From Vandiemenella viatica (lineage: Eukaryota > Arthropoda > Insecta > Orthoptera > Morabidae), in assembly GCA_031002005.1 (NCBI GenBank), contig CM061920.1:107257447-107321446 (forward strand): 64,000 bases of DNA, given 5' to 3'. How positions within the stretch are numbered: position 1 is the stretch's first letter; each line of letters opens with the position of its first letter. The translations under genes and the position numbers were made by a program. Shown here piece after piece: positions 46,222 to 57,310 of this stretch. Below the pieces are notes generated by a model that was not told the DNA's origin, did no database searches, and saw only the letters and a program-made list of their open reading frames with translations.

Positions 46222-46222
<1 letters not shown>

Positions 46223-47367
46223 AGACTGGACAAATACTCATAATGTAACCATTGGTCATAGTTTCTGTATTCTGTACCGGCCAGAGAACTTAATACACAT
46301 TCCATATTATTAAACAGTTGAGCAACTCCAATTGCCAGAACAGTAGATTCGGTTACATATTTGGTCTGAAGTCCGCTTAAAACAACTTAATAACTCACGA
46401 ACAGCGAACATGAACAAAGACCCTTAACGAAAGAGGTCAGTAAAATACCTAAAAAGCAAATAAACCGTAATGCATAAACTTTGGCCAAGCAACAACATTA
46501 GCGAAAGTTTTAATAAATTGAAATTTAGCCTAAACTGGAATAACATTTGGAATTCGTGGTTACTGCAGAGACCGTGACTAATTTTGTTTTTTTTAAGTTG
46601 CTTTCAATAGCAACATGTTAGTGAAAAGCAGGTTCACGTTTTTTTCAGCCGAAAAGTTTATCAATATTTTTTTAACTATTAAACGCTACGAAAAGCAAAC
46701 TTAATTAATGTATTATGGCAATTAATTTCGTAGCAGTTACTTAGCTATTAAATTGTGGACATAACCACGAATTTCTTTTAATGGTATCTCTGGTCACTGT
46801 TTTGCGAGCGAAGGCTGACACGTGACACAATTCTCCAACAAATAGCTATCGACGAGAGTGAATGAGTGAGTGAGTTTACGAAATTATATAGTAGAAGAGA
46901 TATATGTCGTAATGCAGCCAGATTTCGATTCAGGCTGGATCTAATTCGATGGATGTCAGCACTACAGAGATGTCGCGTGCTGCCTGGGAACACGCCTCGG
47001 CTACATCGATACCTTACCCAGTCATACATAATACCTGCTGCATTATTCATACGAGCTTCACTCACGGAGCCATCTGTGAGGGCGACAGGTGTCGCCTGGA
47101 CACTCTGCGTCTAGGGAGCACCAGAAGCAAATTCATGTCGCGCTATCACAGACTGAACTTAGGTTGATGCTGTGTTCAGTTAATGGTAAACGACAGTAAC
47201 GTTATGGGACTAAAAAGAGGCACCTGAGTGGCTTTACTTTCAATAATAACAGAACTGTAAGGCATGCAAACACAAACTTTTTATTAGATTAAAAGTATTG
47301 ACGTCACCATGACGAGTCGCGTGGGTGGGATTGGTGTTGACATTTTATAATCTTTTGGTAGATGGTT

Positions 47368-47506
47368 CTACGCCTCGTCGACGTCGTCAGAGGCGAGAAA
47401 AGACGAGGGGCATGGAGCGAGATGCATTCACCATGGCCTTTCGAAGGAACCGTCCCAGCATTCGCCTGGAGTGATATGGGGAAACCATGGAAAACTGAAA
47501 CGTAGC
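47368..47506 (-). repeat. tRNA-derived SINE, partial
   Basis: CTACGCCTCGTCGACGTCG, CACCATGGCCTTTCGAAGG, CGTCCCAGCATTCGCC and GGGGAAACCATGGAAAACTG: reverse complement of the SINE tail and body. Head missing. Confidence 0.7.
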
Positions 47507-47851
47507 TTGTAGTGTACCCGGAGTTAGGATTGCCACCAGTTACTATTACTCTCTATCATTAAGTTTTATATATATATAATTTTGCCTGGGCGCCATGGAA
47601 GGAGTCTTCCAGAATTTTCAATGAACAATTAGAAATGCAATTATTTGTTTTATTATAAGGAAAATTATTTTAATTTATCTACTGACACATTTATTGTGAT
47701 CACTATAAGAAAAGATGATTGCATTGACTAACAAATGTAACACGAATTAAATCTACATGATAATTTTTGATCAAATAAACAAGTAAATGATAGAAGTCCG
47801 AGTAACTCAAAATCAGAGAGCACAAGTTTTTATAAGTTTTCGTTTTCGTGT

Positions 47852-48577
47852 TGTAACAGCCCTAATACCTGAATTTTGAATAGCATTGTACTGTATGAAG
47901 TATTTGTAGTGAGCTAATGTTTGGTTGAAAGTGATTTGATATGTTTGTTTTGTAATTTCTTGTAAATCAGTTTTTTGTTTTAGGAAAGAAAATTATTCAA
48001 AGGCCATTTAATATGTTTAAGAACCGTATGATGCAAGAGAATTTCTTAAATGTTTGTAATTCCATGTATTAATGTAAGTTACGATGTCTACAGGACAATT
48101 TTCTACCGTTGGAAAGGATTTCTGTAAATAATTTTGTATTTAAGTATCTATAATTACCATTTCTGATCATTTTGTAATGTTGTTAATTAATTTTGTATTA
48201 ATTCCGATTGTTTTTAATATGTTAGATTGTTTGAGTGATTGTTAATGATCGAGAAATATCGGGCGGATGCCTTTGAAGAATTCTCGTAATTTCGATAAAG
48301 ACTATATAAACAGATCGCTTGGACAGAGAAATTCATTCATGTATTCAGTTAGTAAGTCAGTTTAGTTGACAGTATTCAGTGTTACAGAGAGTTTCAATCA
48401 TTCAGTTGAGTTTACAGAGAGTTTCTTTGCGACTAGGCATCTCTGTATTGTAACTATAATTTGTGAATATCGCTGACTTGTTTGGATCACAATAAAACAG
48501 ACATCTTCAAACATAACCTGTTTGGTGGACTTTTTAATTAATTAACCAGTAATTACACCACCAACAGAACCCTAACA
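47852..48577 (+). repeat. 5' LTR
   Basis: Starts TGTAACAGCCCTAATACC and ends AGAACCCTAACA. ACTATATAAACAG near 48300 is a TATA-like promoter and AATAAA at 48491-48496 a polyadenylation signal. Confidence 0.85.
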
Positions 48578-49078
48578 TGGCGACTGTTGACAGGACGAGA
48601 AGTTCTTAAACATCTGTGGGATGTTTATCTTCTAAAAAGAATCTGCAGAAAATTGCGACGAATTATCGGCGATAAGCGAACATAACCTGCGAGAAAATTC
48701 GACCGGCTACGACACGTAGAGGTTATACAGGCGACACGGATTTGACGGCAAGCGGATCTTCTTCGGCGTAAGGCGGAGATTTTTCCATCGGGAATCGGCT
48801 GTAATCTTCCGACGACGAGTGGATTTTCTTCGGCCTCAAAATCGTCTTCCTACAGTGAATTGTGAAAAGTGTGGTTAAGTGTTTGAAGTCAGTGTGCTGT
48901 TTAATGGTTAAATAAGTGCTTCTAAGTGAAATTTAATGTGATACAAAATTGAGGAATAACTGTAAGTACTGCATTGAATATTCAAGTGATTTCTTTTGCA
49001 TGTTATTGTGTGGCAGGTTGGAAAGATTTTAATTTTTCTTAATTTTGTTTTTTATGTTGATTTTGCTAATTACTAGAA
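48578..49078 (+). other. Primer-binding site and untranslated leader
   Basis: TGGCGACTGTTGACAGG at the LTR border is the primer-binding site. The next ~480 bp, rich in CGAC/CGGC motifs up to about 48850, has no long frame and would hold packaging signals. Confidence 0.6.
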
Positions 49079-50184
49079 ATGGCTGATAGTCAGAACCTGC
49101 AAGCTTTTCTAGAGTCTTTTGTAGCCAAATTTGATGCAAAATTTTCTGAATTCGATAGCAAATTTTCTGAATTTGATAGCAAATTTTCTGAATTTAAAAA
49201 TGAGTTAAATCTCGATAGTAAATTTGACAGTAAGTTTTCTGAAATTGATAATAAATTTGACAGTAAGTTTTCTGAGTTCAAAAAGGAATTGGATTTTGAG
49301 AACAAATTCTCTGAGTTGGCTGATTGTTTGGATAAGAAAATCTGTATGCAATTTCAAGGTTTTAGTTCTAAATTTAAGGAGGATGTCAATAATTTAAATT
49401 CGAAACTGGAACAAGCTGTTGTAGAGTGGCAGGAGAATTTTGTAAAGGTTAACCGAATTTGTAGAGACACCAAAGATGCATGTGTTGATTTAATTAATGA
49501 AGTAGACAGTAAATGTAGCAAGGAGATGAAGGGAGTCAGAGAAGAATGTAATATGATGAAGGAGGAATATGTGAGTTTGTTCGAAACCAGTGACAGTAAA
49601 TCTGCTCAAAGGGTCAACGAGTTGAGACAAGAGGTGGGACAAAATGTTAATGCGTTGACACGTCAGCAGGAACAGCTTACCCATGAGTTGGAGGGTACCC
49701 AATCTAACATTAATCAGTTAGAGAAAAGGGTTACTGGGTTGCAGATTCAGTTAAGTCAGGTTCCCTTAACAGGTAATCCAAATTTCAGTGTCGATGTTAA
49801 AGAAGAATTTGAATTCTATGATGATAGTGGGAGGCTTCACCCTATTGAATTTATAGATAATTTTGAAAGATCAGACTATTTTAATTTGTTACCCGACAAT
49901 AAGAAAATTGCACTTGTGGGTAAACATCTAAAGTCTTATGCTAGGACATGGGGTGATAGACAAGCTAGGGAAGTGACTGACTACAAGCTGTTTAAAGAAA
50001 ACTTTTTGAAACATTTTTGGTCGACAAGCAGGCAGATTCAGGAAAAGAGAGAGTTGATGACTGGAAGGACCTATAAACCTGGTAGGGAAACTCAACATGA
50101 ATTTTTTCATAAATGTTGGATCCGTTGTAAGTATTTAGACCATCCTTATGGAGAGGAGGAATTCATTGATTTGATAGGAGCTAG
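49079..50184 (+). CDS. gag: Retrotransposon Gag, exon 1
   Basis: The ATG at 49079 opens a 369-codon frame. Residues ~10-90 are a striking run of degenerate heptad-like repeats of the type SKFSEFD / NKFDSKFSEFK, predicted coiled coil. Helical charged sequence continues to ~residue 230. Residues ~235-369 resemble the capsid-type Gag domain of insect gypsy elements (FEFYDDSGRLHPIEFIDNFE, ARTWGDRQA, KHFWSTSRQIQEKRELM, YKPGRETQHEFFHKCWIRC). The frame hits TGA at 50186-50188, but a GT donor at 50185 could join it to the continuation at 50259. Structural protein forming the cytoplasmic particle. Confidence 0.8.
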
Positions 50185-50258
50185 GTGAAAAAAATTTTAA
50201 TCGTTTTGTGTTTCTTGTTTTGTTATTTGTTTTGTCAATAATATTTATTGCAAACAAG
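50185..50258 (+). other. Putative 74-nt intron within gag
   Basis: Starts GTGAAAAAAA after AG, contains a T-rich stretch (TTTCTTGTTTTGTTATTTGT) and ends CAAACAAG. Removing 50185-50258 joins the two gag frames without a stop and yields a smooth capsid-domain continuation. Being 74 nt, its retention shifts the frame and terminates Gag at once. Length is typical of short insect introns. An alternative is a chance insertion that damages gag. Confidence 0.5.
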
Positions 50259-50535
50259 AAATTTAATTGCCACTTTGGATATAGTAAATGTGGATAGAGT
50301 TTCTGAATTGTTGAGACGCTTGGATGCCCAGGAGTCATTCAATGAACAACATTACCACCATCAACACCATAGGAGGGGCAGCAGGAGTCCCCCGAGAAGG
50401 GGTAATGGGTCAAGGGATGGTAGATCTAGGGGACGGGTTCGTGATAATTACACAAGGAGGAATGATAATGGGGAAGTGAGAGAACAGAACCCTCAATCTG
50501 AAAGGGAAAGGCAGCATGGGGGGCAGGCAAACTAA
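50259..50535 (+). CDS. gag: Retrotransposon Gag, exon 2 (C-terminal basic tail)
   Basis: Reads on as LIATLDIVNVDRVSELLRRL, then an Arg/Ser/Gly/His-rich tail (HHRRGSRSPPRRGNGSRDG and so on). There is no CCHC zinc knuckle; the basic tail is probably the nucleic-acid-binding part. Stop at 50533-50535. The protease frame overlaps from 50502 in the -1 frame. Confidence 0.6.
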
Positions 50536-51227
50536 AGACCACCACTGTGATGGGCCCCGCAGTGGTGGACAAGAAGGTGGGTCCAGGTACCAACTGCTAT
50601 AGAGTTAATACCATTTTTATGAATAATCCCAGAGAAGATTTATTGGAAGAGGTGGAGGATAAGGATGAAGTTTTAGATAAAGTTCCCATAGTGCAAATTA
50701 ATGCTTTTAATAAACAGATAGATGCTCTCATTGATACCGGGTCACAGGTTACTTGCCTTGCTGAGGGATTATTTAGTGAAATTGAAAGCACCCATCAAAT
50801 TGAAGTGTTACCCGTTAGTAGTATGACTGTTATTACTGCTACTGGTTCTCCAAGTAAGAGAATTAGGCAGGAAATGTTGATGGAAGGGTGTATGGGGACT
50901 GTAAATGTAGAAATACCCATGTATGTAGTCCCTAAGTTGAATGTTAATTGCATTTTAGGCATGGATTGGCTTACAAAAGTAAAGGCTTTGGTAGACTGTG
51001 GAGAAGGTAACTTACGGATTAAATTAGACAGTGGGGAATACTGGGTTGATTTTGAGAAGACTGGTTGGAAAGGCATACAAGAAGTAGATCATGTGAGAGT
51101 TAAATATAAGGATGCTGGTGTAGCTAGAGCTTTTGACGAACTATTACAACAGATTTGTGTAAATAGAAATGTGGTGTTAGATGCGTATATAAAAGTTGAA
51201 GAAAACTGGAAGGTTACGAAAAAGTAA
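50502..51227 (+). CDS. Retroviral-type aspartic protease
   Basis: Open in the -1 frame relative to gag from 50502, with the first ATG at 50550. Counting from the GTG at 50547, the catalytic ALIDTGSQVTCL motif is at residues 60-71 (Asp63) and the flap-side NCILGMDWL at 134-142, the standard pair of Ty3/gypsy proteases. About 226 residues with a C-terminal extension after the protease fold. It lacks the usual fusion to reverse transcriptase; the frame ends cleanly at a stop. Expression would need -1 frameshifting in the 34-nt overlap (50502-50535, which has a six-G run at 50518-50523) or reinitiation. Confidence 0.75.
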   Translation, partial: KGKAAWGAGKLKTTTVMGPAVVDKKVGPGTNCYRVNTIFMNNPREDLLEEVEDKDEVLDKVPIVQINAFNKQIDALIDTGSQVTCLAEGLFSEIESTHQIEVLPVSSMTVITATGSPSKRIRQEMLMEGCMGTVNVEIPMYVVPKLNVNCILGMDWLTKVKALVDCGEGNLRIKLDSGEYWVDFEKTGWKGIQEVDHVRVKYKDAGVARAFDELLQQICVNRNVVLDAYIKVEENWKVTKK

Positions 51228-51871
51228 CTTACATGGTTCTGGGTTTCCGGGGAAATCCTGGAACCCACTTATGAGAATTAATTGAAATGCATGGTTTGGG
51301 GAGTGGTCAACAACCTGTAAATATCTAATTTTGTAAATAAGTTTGTCAATTGATGCATGTAAATAGTTTGTGTGAGTACTTAAGTTCAGATGCAGATGTA
51401 ATAATACTGAATGTTTAAGATGTAAACATTTCACTGTATAAAGCAATTTGTGACAGTTGAATGTAGAAACTTTTGGGGGTTCATGATGTTGTGACTTTCT
51501 ACATTGTGTTGACAAATTATCAGCTGTAAAATGTAAACAGACTGTTGTCATTAACAAGCAGATATCAGGTGTGTAATTTGGTGTGAAAATAATTGTGACT
51601 TAAGGTGATGACATTGAACGTTTGTTGTGTAAAAACAGTAACTGAAAAAATGATTGGATCTGAGAAAAGACAATTATTGTAAACAAAATCAGTGTCATGG
51701 ACTATGTGCAGATGTTGTATGAAGAATTGTATTTGTTCATTGTAAAGTCATTATGGTTGATTGATTCTAACCTGTTTGTGTTGGAATTATGTGTACATTC
51801 AACCTGCTCAGATTCGTGACGGATTCAATCAATTTTAACTATGTAAAATTAAGTGAATCCTGGGGAGGGGT
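51228..51871 (+). other. Non-coding 3' region and polypurine tract
   Basis: About 640 bp with no motif-bearing frame where pol would normally continue. TCCTGGGGAGGGG just before the 3' LTR is the polypurine tract. The sequence is not obviously a remnant of pol. Confidence 0.6.
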
Positions 51872-52605
51872 TGTAACAGCCCTAATACCTGAATTTTGAA
51901 TAGCATTGTACTGTATGAAGTATTTGTAGTGAGCTAATGTTTGGTTGAAAGTGATTTGATATGTTTGTTTTGTAATTTCTTGTAAATCAGTGTATATAGA
52001 CTTTGTTTTAGGTAAGAAAATTATTCAAAGGCCATTTAATATGTTTAAGAACCGAATGATGCAAGAGAATTTCTTAAATGTTTGTAATTCCATGTATTAA
52101 TGTAAGTTACGATGTCTACAGGACAATTTTCTACCGTTGGAAAGGATTTCTGTAAATAATTTTGTATTTAAGTATCTATAATTACCATTTCTGATCATTT
52201 TGTAATGTTGTTAATTAATTTTGTATTAATTCCGATTGTTTTTAATATGTTAGATTGTTTGAGTGATTGTTAATGATCGAGAAATATCGGGCGGATGCCT
52301 TTGAAGAATTCTCGTAATTTCGATAAAGACTATATAAACAGATCGCTTGGACAGAGAAATTCATTCATGTATTCAGTTAGTAAGTCAGTTTAGTTGACAG
52401 TATTCAGTGTTACAGAGAGTTTCAATCATTCAGTTGAGTTTGCAGAGAGTTTCTTTGCGACTAGGCATCTCTGTATTGTAACTATAATTGTGAATATCGC
52501 TGACTTGTTTGGATCACAATAAAACAGACATCTTCAAACATAACCTGTTTGGTGGATTTTTTAATTAATTAAACAGCAACTTAAACCACCATAAGAACCC
52601 TAACA
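51872..52605 (+). repeat. 3' LTR
   Basis: Matches the 5' LTR apart from an 8-bp-larger variant segment near 51990-52015, single-base changes, and a more diverged last ~50 bp. AATAAA at 52518-52523. Confidence 0.85.
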
Positions 52606-52609
52606 GTGT

Positions 52610-55600
52610 GCATGCGCCACACTTTGACTCGGTTTGTTCTGGCGGGATAAAAATTGTGTATTTACCATCCAGCTGACGTTTATGTTGAAGTCGGCGCTGT
52701 CCGGATCTTCTCGAATTTCTGCGAGCAACACACACAGAACAAAATTTTACCGTCGCACTTGTTTAACACTGGACGAGCACTTGCTTAGGAGCACATTCGA
52801 TTATTATTCTTTCGAACGGCGTCTCACTGGCCAGCTGCAGTCTTCTCCTCAAAACGAGGGTTTTACCATGAAACAAAAAACAAAACTTGTCTGAATTTAT
52901 TATCAATTAATGGAGTTATCCCTCCATGCATGCACACACACAATTATCTCACTTCACGCACCGCTCGCACGGGGCGGACTGTCCCCACTGAAGGAATGTG
53001 GTCCCCTTATCTCCTCTCCCATCTCCAAACACCTGCACTCAAAGGGTGACGAGATGGTTGCACTGCGAAATACTCTCTCCTCTCACACCGACAACGCTTG
53101 CTTATAAAATTTGAAGTTTCCGTGAGCGGACCGCTTCAAGCTGGCGTCCTCCCGAATGCGATGGCGTTGATTGAGCGAGCTGCCAGTAATGGAGAGCTCA
53201 GTCTGTGACGTCGACAGGATCTCTGTCGTCATCAGCACTGGATGGAGATGGATTTCCCTTATCAACAGAAACTTCATTGCTACTCATCTGGTGGCATGGC
53301 GAGGCGAAGCCAACGATGATTACGGATGGAAGTTTCGACAAAAAATTCTTTTGAATGTACGACCATCCGCTGGAAAGTAGTCACTCTAAGGACCGAATCC
53401 TGCTGCTTTGTAAAATTCGTTATATAGAAAAGAAACAATCATCTTTTTTATAAAGTCAATACACTAACTATAAAATGTTAATAAACAATTAGTGGATATA
53501 ATATTTGTCGTCTATTTTTAGTCAGCGAGGAGAGTATGGTATTCTGAAGACAAAACTCTATTCCGAGCTGCTAAATCACGCCACTATGATGGCATAGTAT
53601 AGTTTTAATGTCTCTGCATAATTGGTAAGTCGATCCAGATTCCAGTATATGAACAAAAGGTGTTTTACTCTGCACTGAGCATTCTCTGCACGGATTATTA
53701 ACAACCAGTTATCTTTCATGGAACGACTGAAAAACAAGTAGTGGGCATAATTCCAGCTCTTGTTCCCTCTTTATTTTATGACTTTACGCTTCATCGACGC
53801 ACAGGTCATTATGAGGGGGCAAGGAACGGGTAGTAATTTGGCGATGGCGATTTGATGATTTCATAGAAAGAATGAGTTTGAGGAGTATTTCTGTTTAAAC
53901 GTATGCTCAACAGAAACTGTCGCTGGTCAGTGACGGTACCATAATCTGTTTACCCAGACTTCAAGATTCCATACAGTTAAATTTCGTTTTTATTTATTGC
54001 TTTATTCGGGATTCACCACAACCACTAATATTGGTAACCAACCGACCATTGCGTGTAATATGGAACCATCCCAGCATTCGCTGAGAAAGGTACCCTAAAA
54101 GTTGTACCTTTCCCGGTCAGACAAGATAGGAACCTAGGTTCTATGTAATTTGAGATCCACCACGGACAAGGATAGGTATTCGTATGTGCTTTAGGGGGTG
54201 CGTTAACAACTTAAAAGCGACGCAGGAAGATACTTACTCTCCAACTCTACAAATGAATCTTGAAGATACACTTGGATTATATGTACGTTTTGAATTCATA
54301 CAGTGAAATATTAAATTGATTTTTTCCTGCTTAAGCTAACCTGATTTTTTATATCCACAAGCAAACTATACGAAGATCGTTCCAGGTTTACGGACTTTAC
54401 AGAAAATTTTTTTCCTCCACTCAAATTAAAATTCCTGTCACTCTAGAAGTAGACCATATACAGAATCCAGCGCTCCTGCCACGAAGAAAAAGCATAACAT
54501 TAATTCTCAGAGCAGGATTCAAAGTCTGCCAACTCAGGTAACAGGAACGCTGCGAGCTTGTTTCTTGATCAAACGTTTTCTCATCATTTCCTCTGGAAGA
54601 TAAGAAATTCGCCTGACGTAAGAAGCTTGTATTGAAATTAGAAAGCGTAACACGAAATTATAGAGTAAACTACTGCTTCTTGCAAAACAATTCTTGCCAA
54701 AGTCCAGTCCTTGATTGTTACATAACTTAAAATTTGAATGTTGATAAATTCTACGGAATGAACCTATTTTTAACAAATCTATTGCATATGCAGATTGAAT
54801 ATTTGTTCATTATATGTAATGAAGATGTTTTTTAAAGTAAAATGTTTACACCGAAGACCAAATACCCAAAACTTAAAAATTCTGCTTCCGTTTGAGTAAC
54901 AACGTTGTAGAAACAATTTATATCGGCTGATTTCAACTTTCTTTACCAACTGTTTAGGTACATTTTTTAAAAAAGTTTATTCTTTTTATCAAGACAGTTT
55001 CATAAGTTCTATCAGGGGATGAAATTTAAAATAAAATCAAATTAAATTGTTGTGCAGTAACAAACGAATTATTGATCGACTGATTCCTTCATAGCTTCTT
55101 GTCCTCTTCACGCCGAGTCAGTTTTGGAATCATAGCTGCGTTAATCTCGTTCCTGGGAACAACATACAAAGATCGCAAAAATCAGAAGGGTCTCATGTAC
55201 GCAATTCCTATAATTTATTTTCTGTTTCAAAATATTTAATATTGGAATACCGTGCAGGTGAAAATTTTTCATATTATTGTTGTCTGACGCCAGCAACAAG
55301 CGTTTAGCGTGAGTTTATTTACATTTTGAATTATTTGTTTACATCAGCCATCTCGACGCTTTTTTTATCCTGAATTGCTAACTGCAAAAATAATAATTCA
55401 AAAGGATATTCAACTGCTTCGCCTATTCGTTCTGGTCGAAGTTTTTATCAGAATCAACGGGAGAAGAAATTTCCGCATTCGGTGTCAGAATAGTGCAAAT
55501 ATACGTCTGCATTCACCCAATCTATTCCATCCACGCCTAAGGGAAGCGAAAGTAAAGGTATTTGGCAACGGTATCTTTCCAAGTTTGTAAGTAAGCGGAG

Positions 55601-57040
55601 TGGTCCACCAGCAAAAGTTGTTTTGGTGGATGCCGTGGATGATGGCGTTGAACAGGCTAAAAAACAGATGAGACAAAATGCGTACAAATGGACCAACTAC
55701 GCACTGCCTAGATAACTGCATTCATCTTTAGTTAAAGCAGTTTGGAATTCCAAGCAAATGAACTCAGTGCTGTTGTAGGCCATGGTTTTCCATTTTAACG
55801 AAAACGGAGTGGAAAATCCAAACTTCAACATTTGAGTGGAAGGCAAAATGCAGAAACCACCATCTCCGATATGTCGAATCTTACGAAGGGGTCTGCGTTG
55901 AACCCGAACATCACGCGAGATTCAAAATGCAGCAGCTTTAACGCTAAAATACACGAACTAATAACTGTGTTGGTACATTGAGGTCTGCCACTCAAGCCTC
56001 AGCAGTTAGACTACCGGAAACATTGAGTGCCTCATGTAGAGAAATCGATGTGCATCTAGAAAAAACTCGACTGTTGGCCTCATACATACCCTGTCATCAA
56101 TGTTATAGAGAAATAGCTTTCGATGTATTACTACTGATAAGTTCGGCGAGGTATGGATAAATAAAACCTTTCATTGGGCATATTTTTTTGATCGCTTTGT
56201 ACTTACCGAGTTGGAAATTGATAGAAAATGTTGTGGTATTATTTCTCTGCTTCTCTTAGGCGCTAAATGTATTCCTTTGGTTTCCTTTTACCTTAAATCT
56301 CTGAGACCCTCCACCTCATTTCCACACAACAAGGAAGTGGCGAGTTATAAAAGCGCCAAGGCAATTGTCTCGACACAGAGTAGCATCCGGTGGAAATAAG
56401 GCCATCGTAAAAAAGAAAAAGAAACTTCAGTAGCCCACTTCTTTCCTGTAATTATTACGTCTGTCATTGTAAAAATTAACTGTTGAATGACGTCACAAAA
56501 ATGCAGGAACTAAAGGTGTAAATCATATCTTACGTAGTATAAATTTCTTCTTATAATGTATGCCAACTAAGGCCTGTTACTAATACAATAAAAAAAAAAA
56601 TGGCATTTAAGTTCGATTTGCGTTGATACCAGATGAAGTCTACTTCTTTCAAGATGCAACCCGACAAACCCTCGGACATTGTCGCCGTTGAGTCTGTGAA
56701 TTACTCTCGATGATCCAAAAACGTTTTCAAAAAGTTCTTCAAGCAACTGAAAGAAATTTGAATAATCTGAATAAGAAACACGACCTGGTTGAAGAGGACT
56801 TGGAATTAGTATACACTGAACATTATTTTCTCTTGGTGTTCGACATTACGTAGTCACATATTGCTGTGTCTTCCAAAAACCCAAATTACACTTGGGTCTC
56901 AGTTCCAAATATATTACGTTCAGACATCAGCAAACCTCATCGGGTTGCAAATGGTTTCATTGAACGACAGTTGAACGTAAACAACTTATTTACAAGCTTT
57001 AGATAAGTAACATCCTAATCATATTTATCCAGTGCAGGGT
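52610..57040. other. Mixed unassigned DNA
   Basis: 52620-53400 is GC-richer than its surroundings with several short frames but no recognised motif; it might be part of an older LTR or gene-poor CpG-containing DNA. 53400-57040 is AT-rich with no recognised coding region apart from SINE traces at 53769-54140. Confidence 0.3.
53769..54140 (-). repeat. Broken SINE copy
   Basis: ATGACTTTACGCTTCATCGAC...GGTCATTATGAGGGGGCAAGG (tail) and, about 200 bp further, GGAACCATCCCAGCATTCGC...CCCGGTCAG (body). Two parts of the reverse-complement SINE separated by other sequence. Confidence 0.5.
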
Positions 57041-57310
57041 ATAAAAATTCTTTTTTTTTTTTATTAATTTTTATTTGGCTTTAAGCGCCTAGGCACTATA
57101 CAACCATCATCCATTTGTACATACATATATAAACATTTTACATATACGTAAGAGAGCAAGACATGACATGATTAGTAAAATATAAACGAGAGAACTAGGT
57201 AAACTGATTAATCAGAAAGGAACATTTTTGTTTATCCCCTAAAGGGGTTTGACACATTATGTTTAAATACAATTGCTCACACATAATTACAAATGATACA
57301 GTGAAATATA

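Larger units (their letters stand above)
47852..52605 (+). mobile_element. Ty3/gypsy-type LTR retrotransposon lacking pol (Gag-protease only)
   Basis: Two LTRs of 726 and 734 bp begin TGTAACAGCC and end CCTAACA. A 4-bp duplication GTGT flanks them (47848-47851 and 52606-52609). A primer-binding site TGGCGACTGTTGACAGG abuts the 5' LTR, close to the tRNA-Arg-type site of Drosophila mdg1/412. A polypurine tract TGGGGAGGGG precedes the 3' LTR. The interior encodes Gag and an aspartic protease; there is no reverse transcriptase, RNase H or integrase anywhere. The LTRs differ at only a few sites plus small indels, so insertion is fairly recent. It must rely on another element's reverse transcriptase and integrase. 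Confidence 0.85.

Noticed and set aside
54534..56400. Short frames as host exons
   Set aside because: No paired splice sites with ordinary composition, no motifs, no homology recognised.
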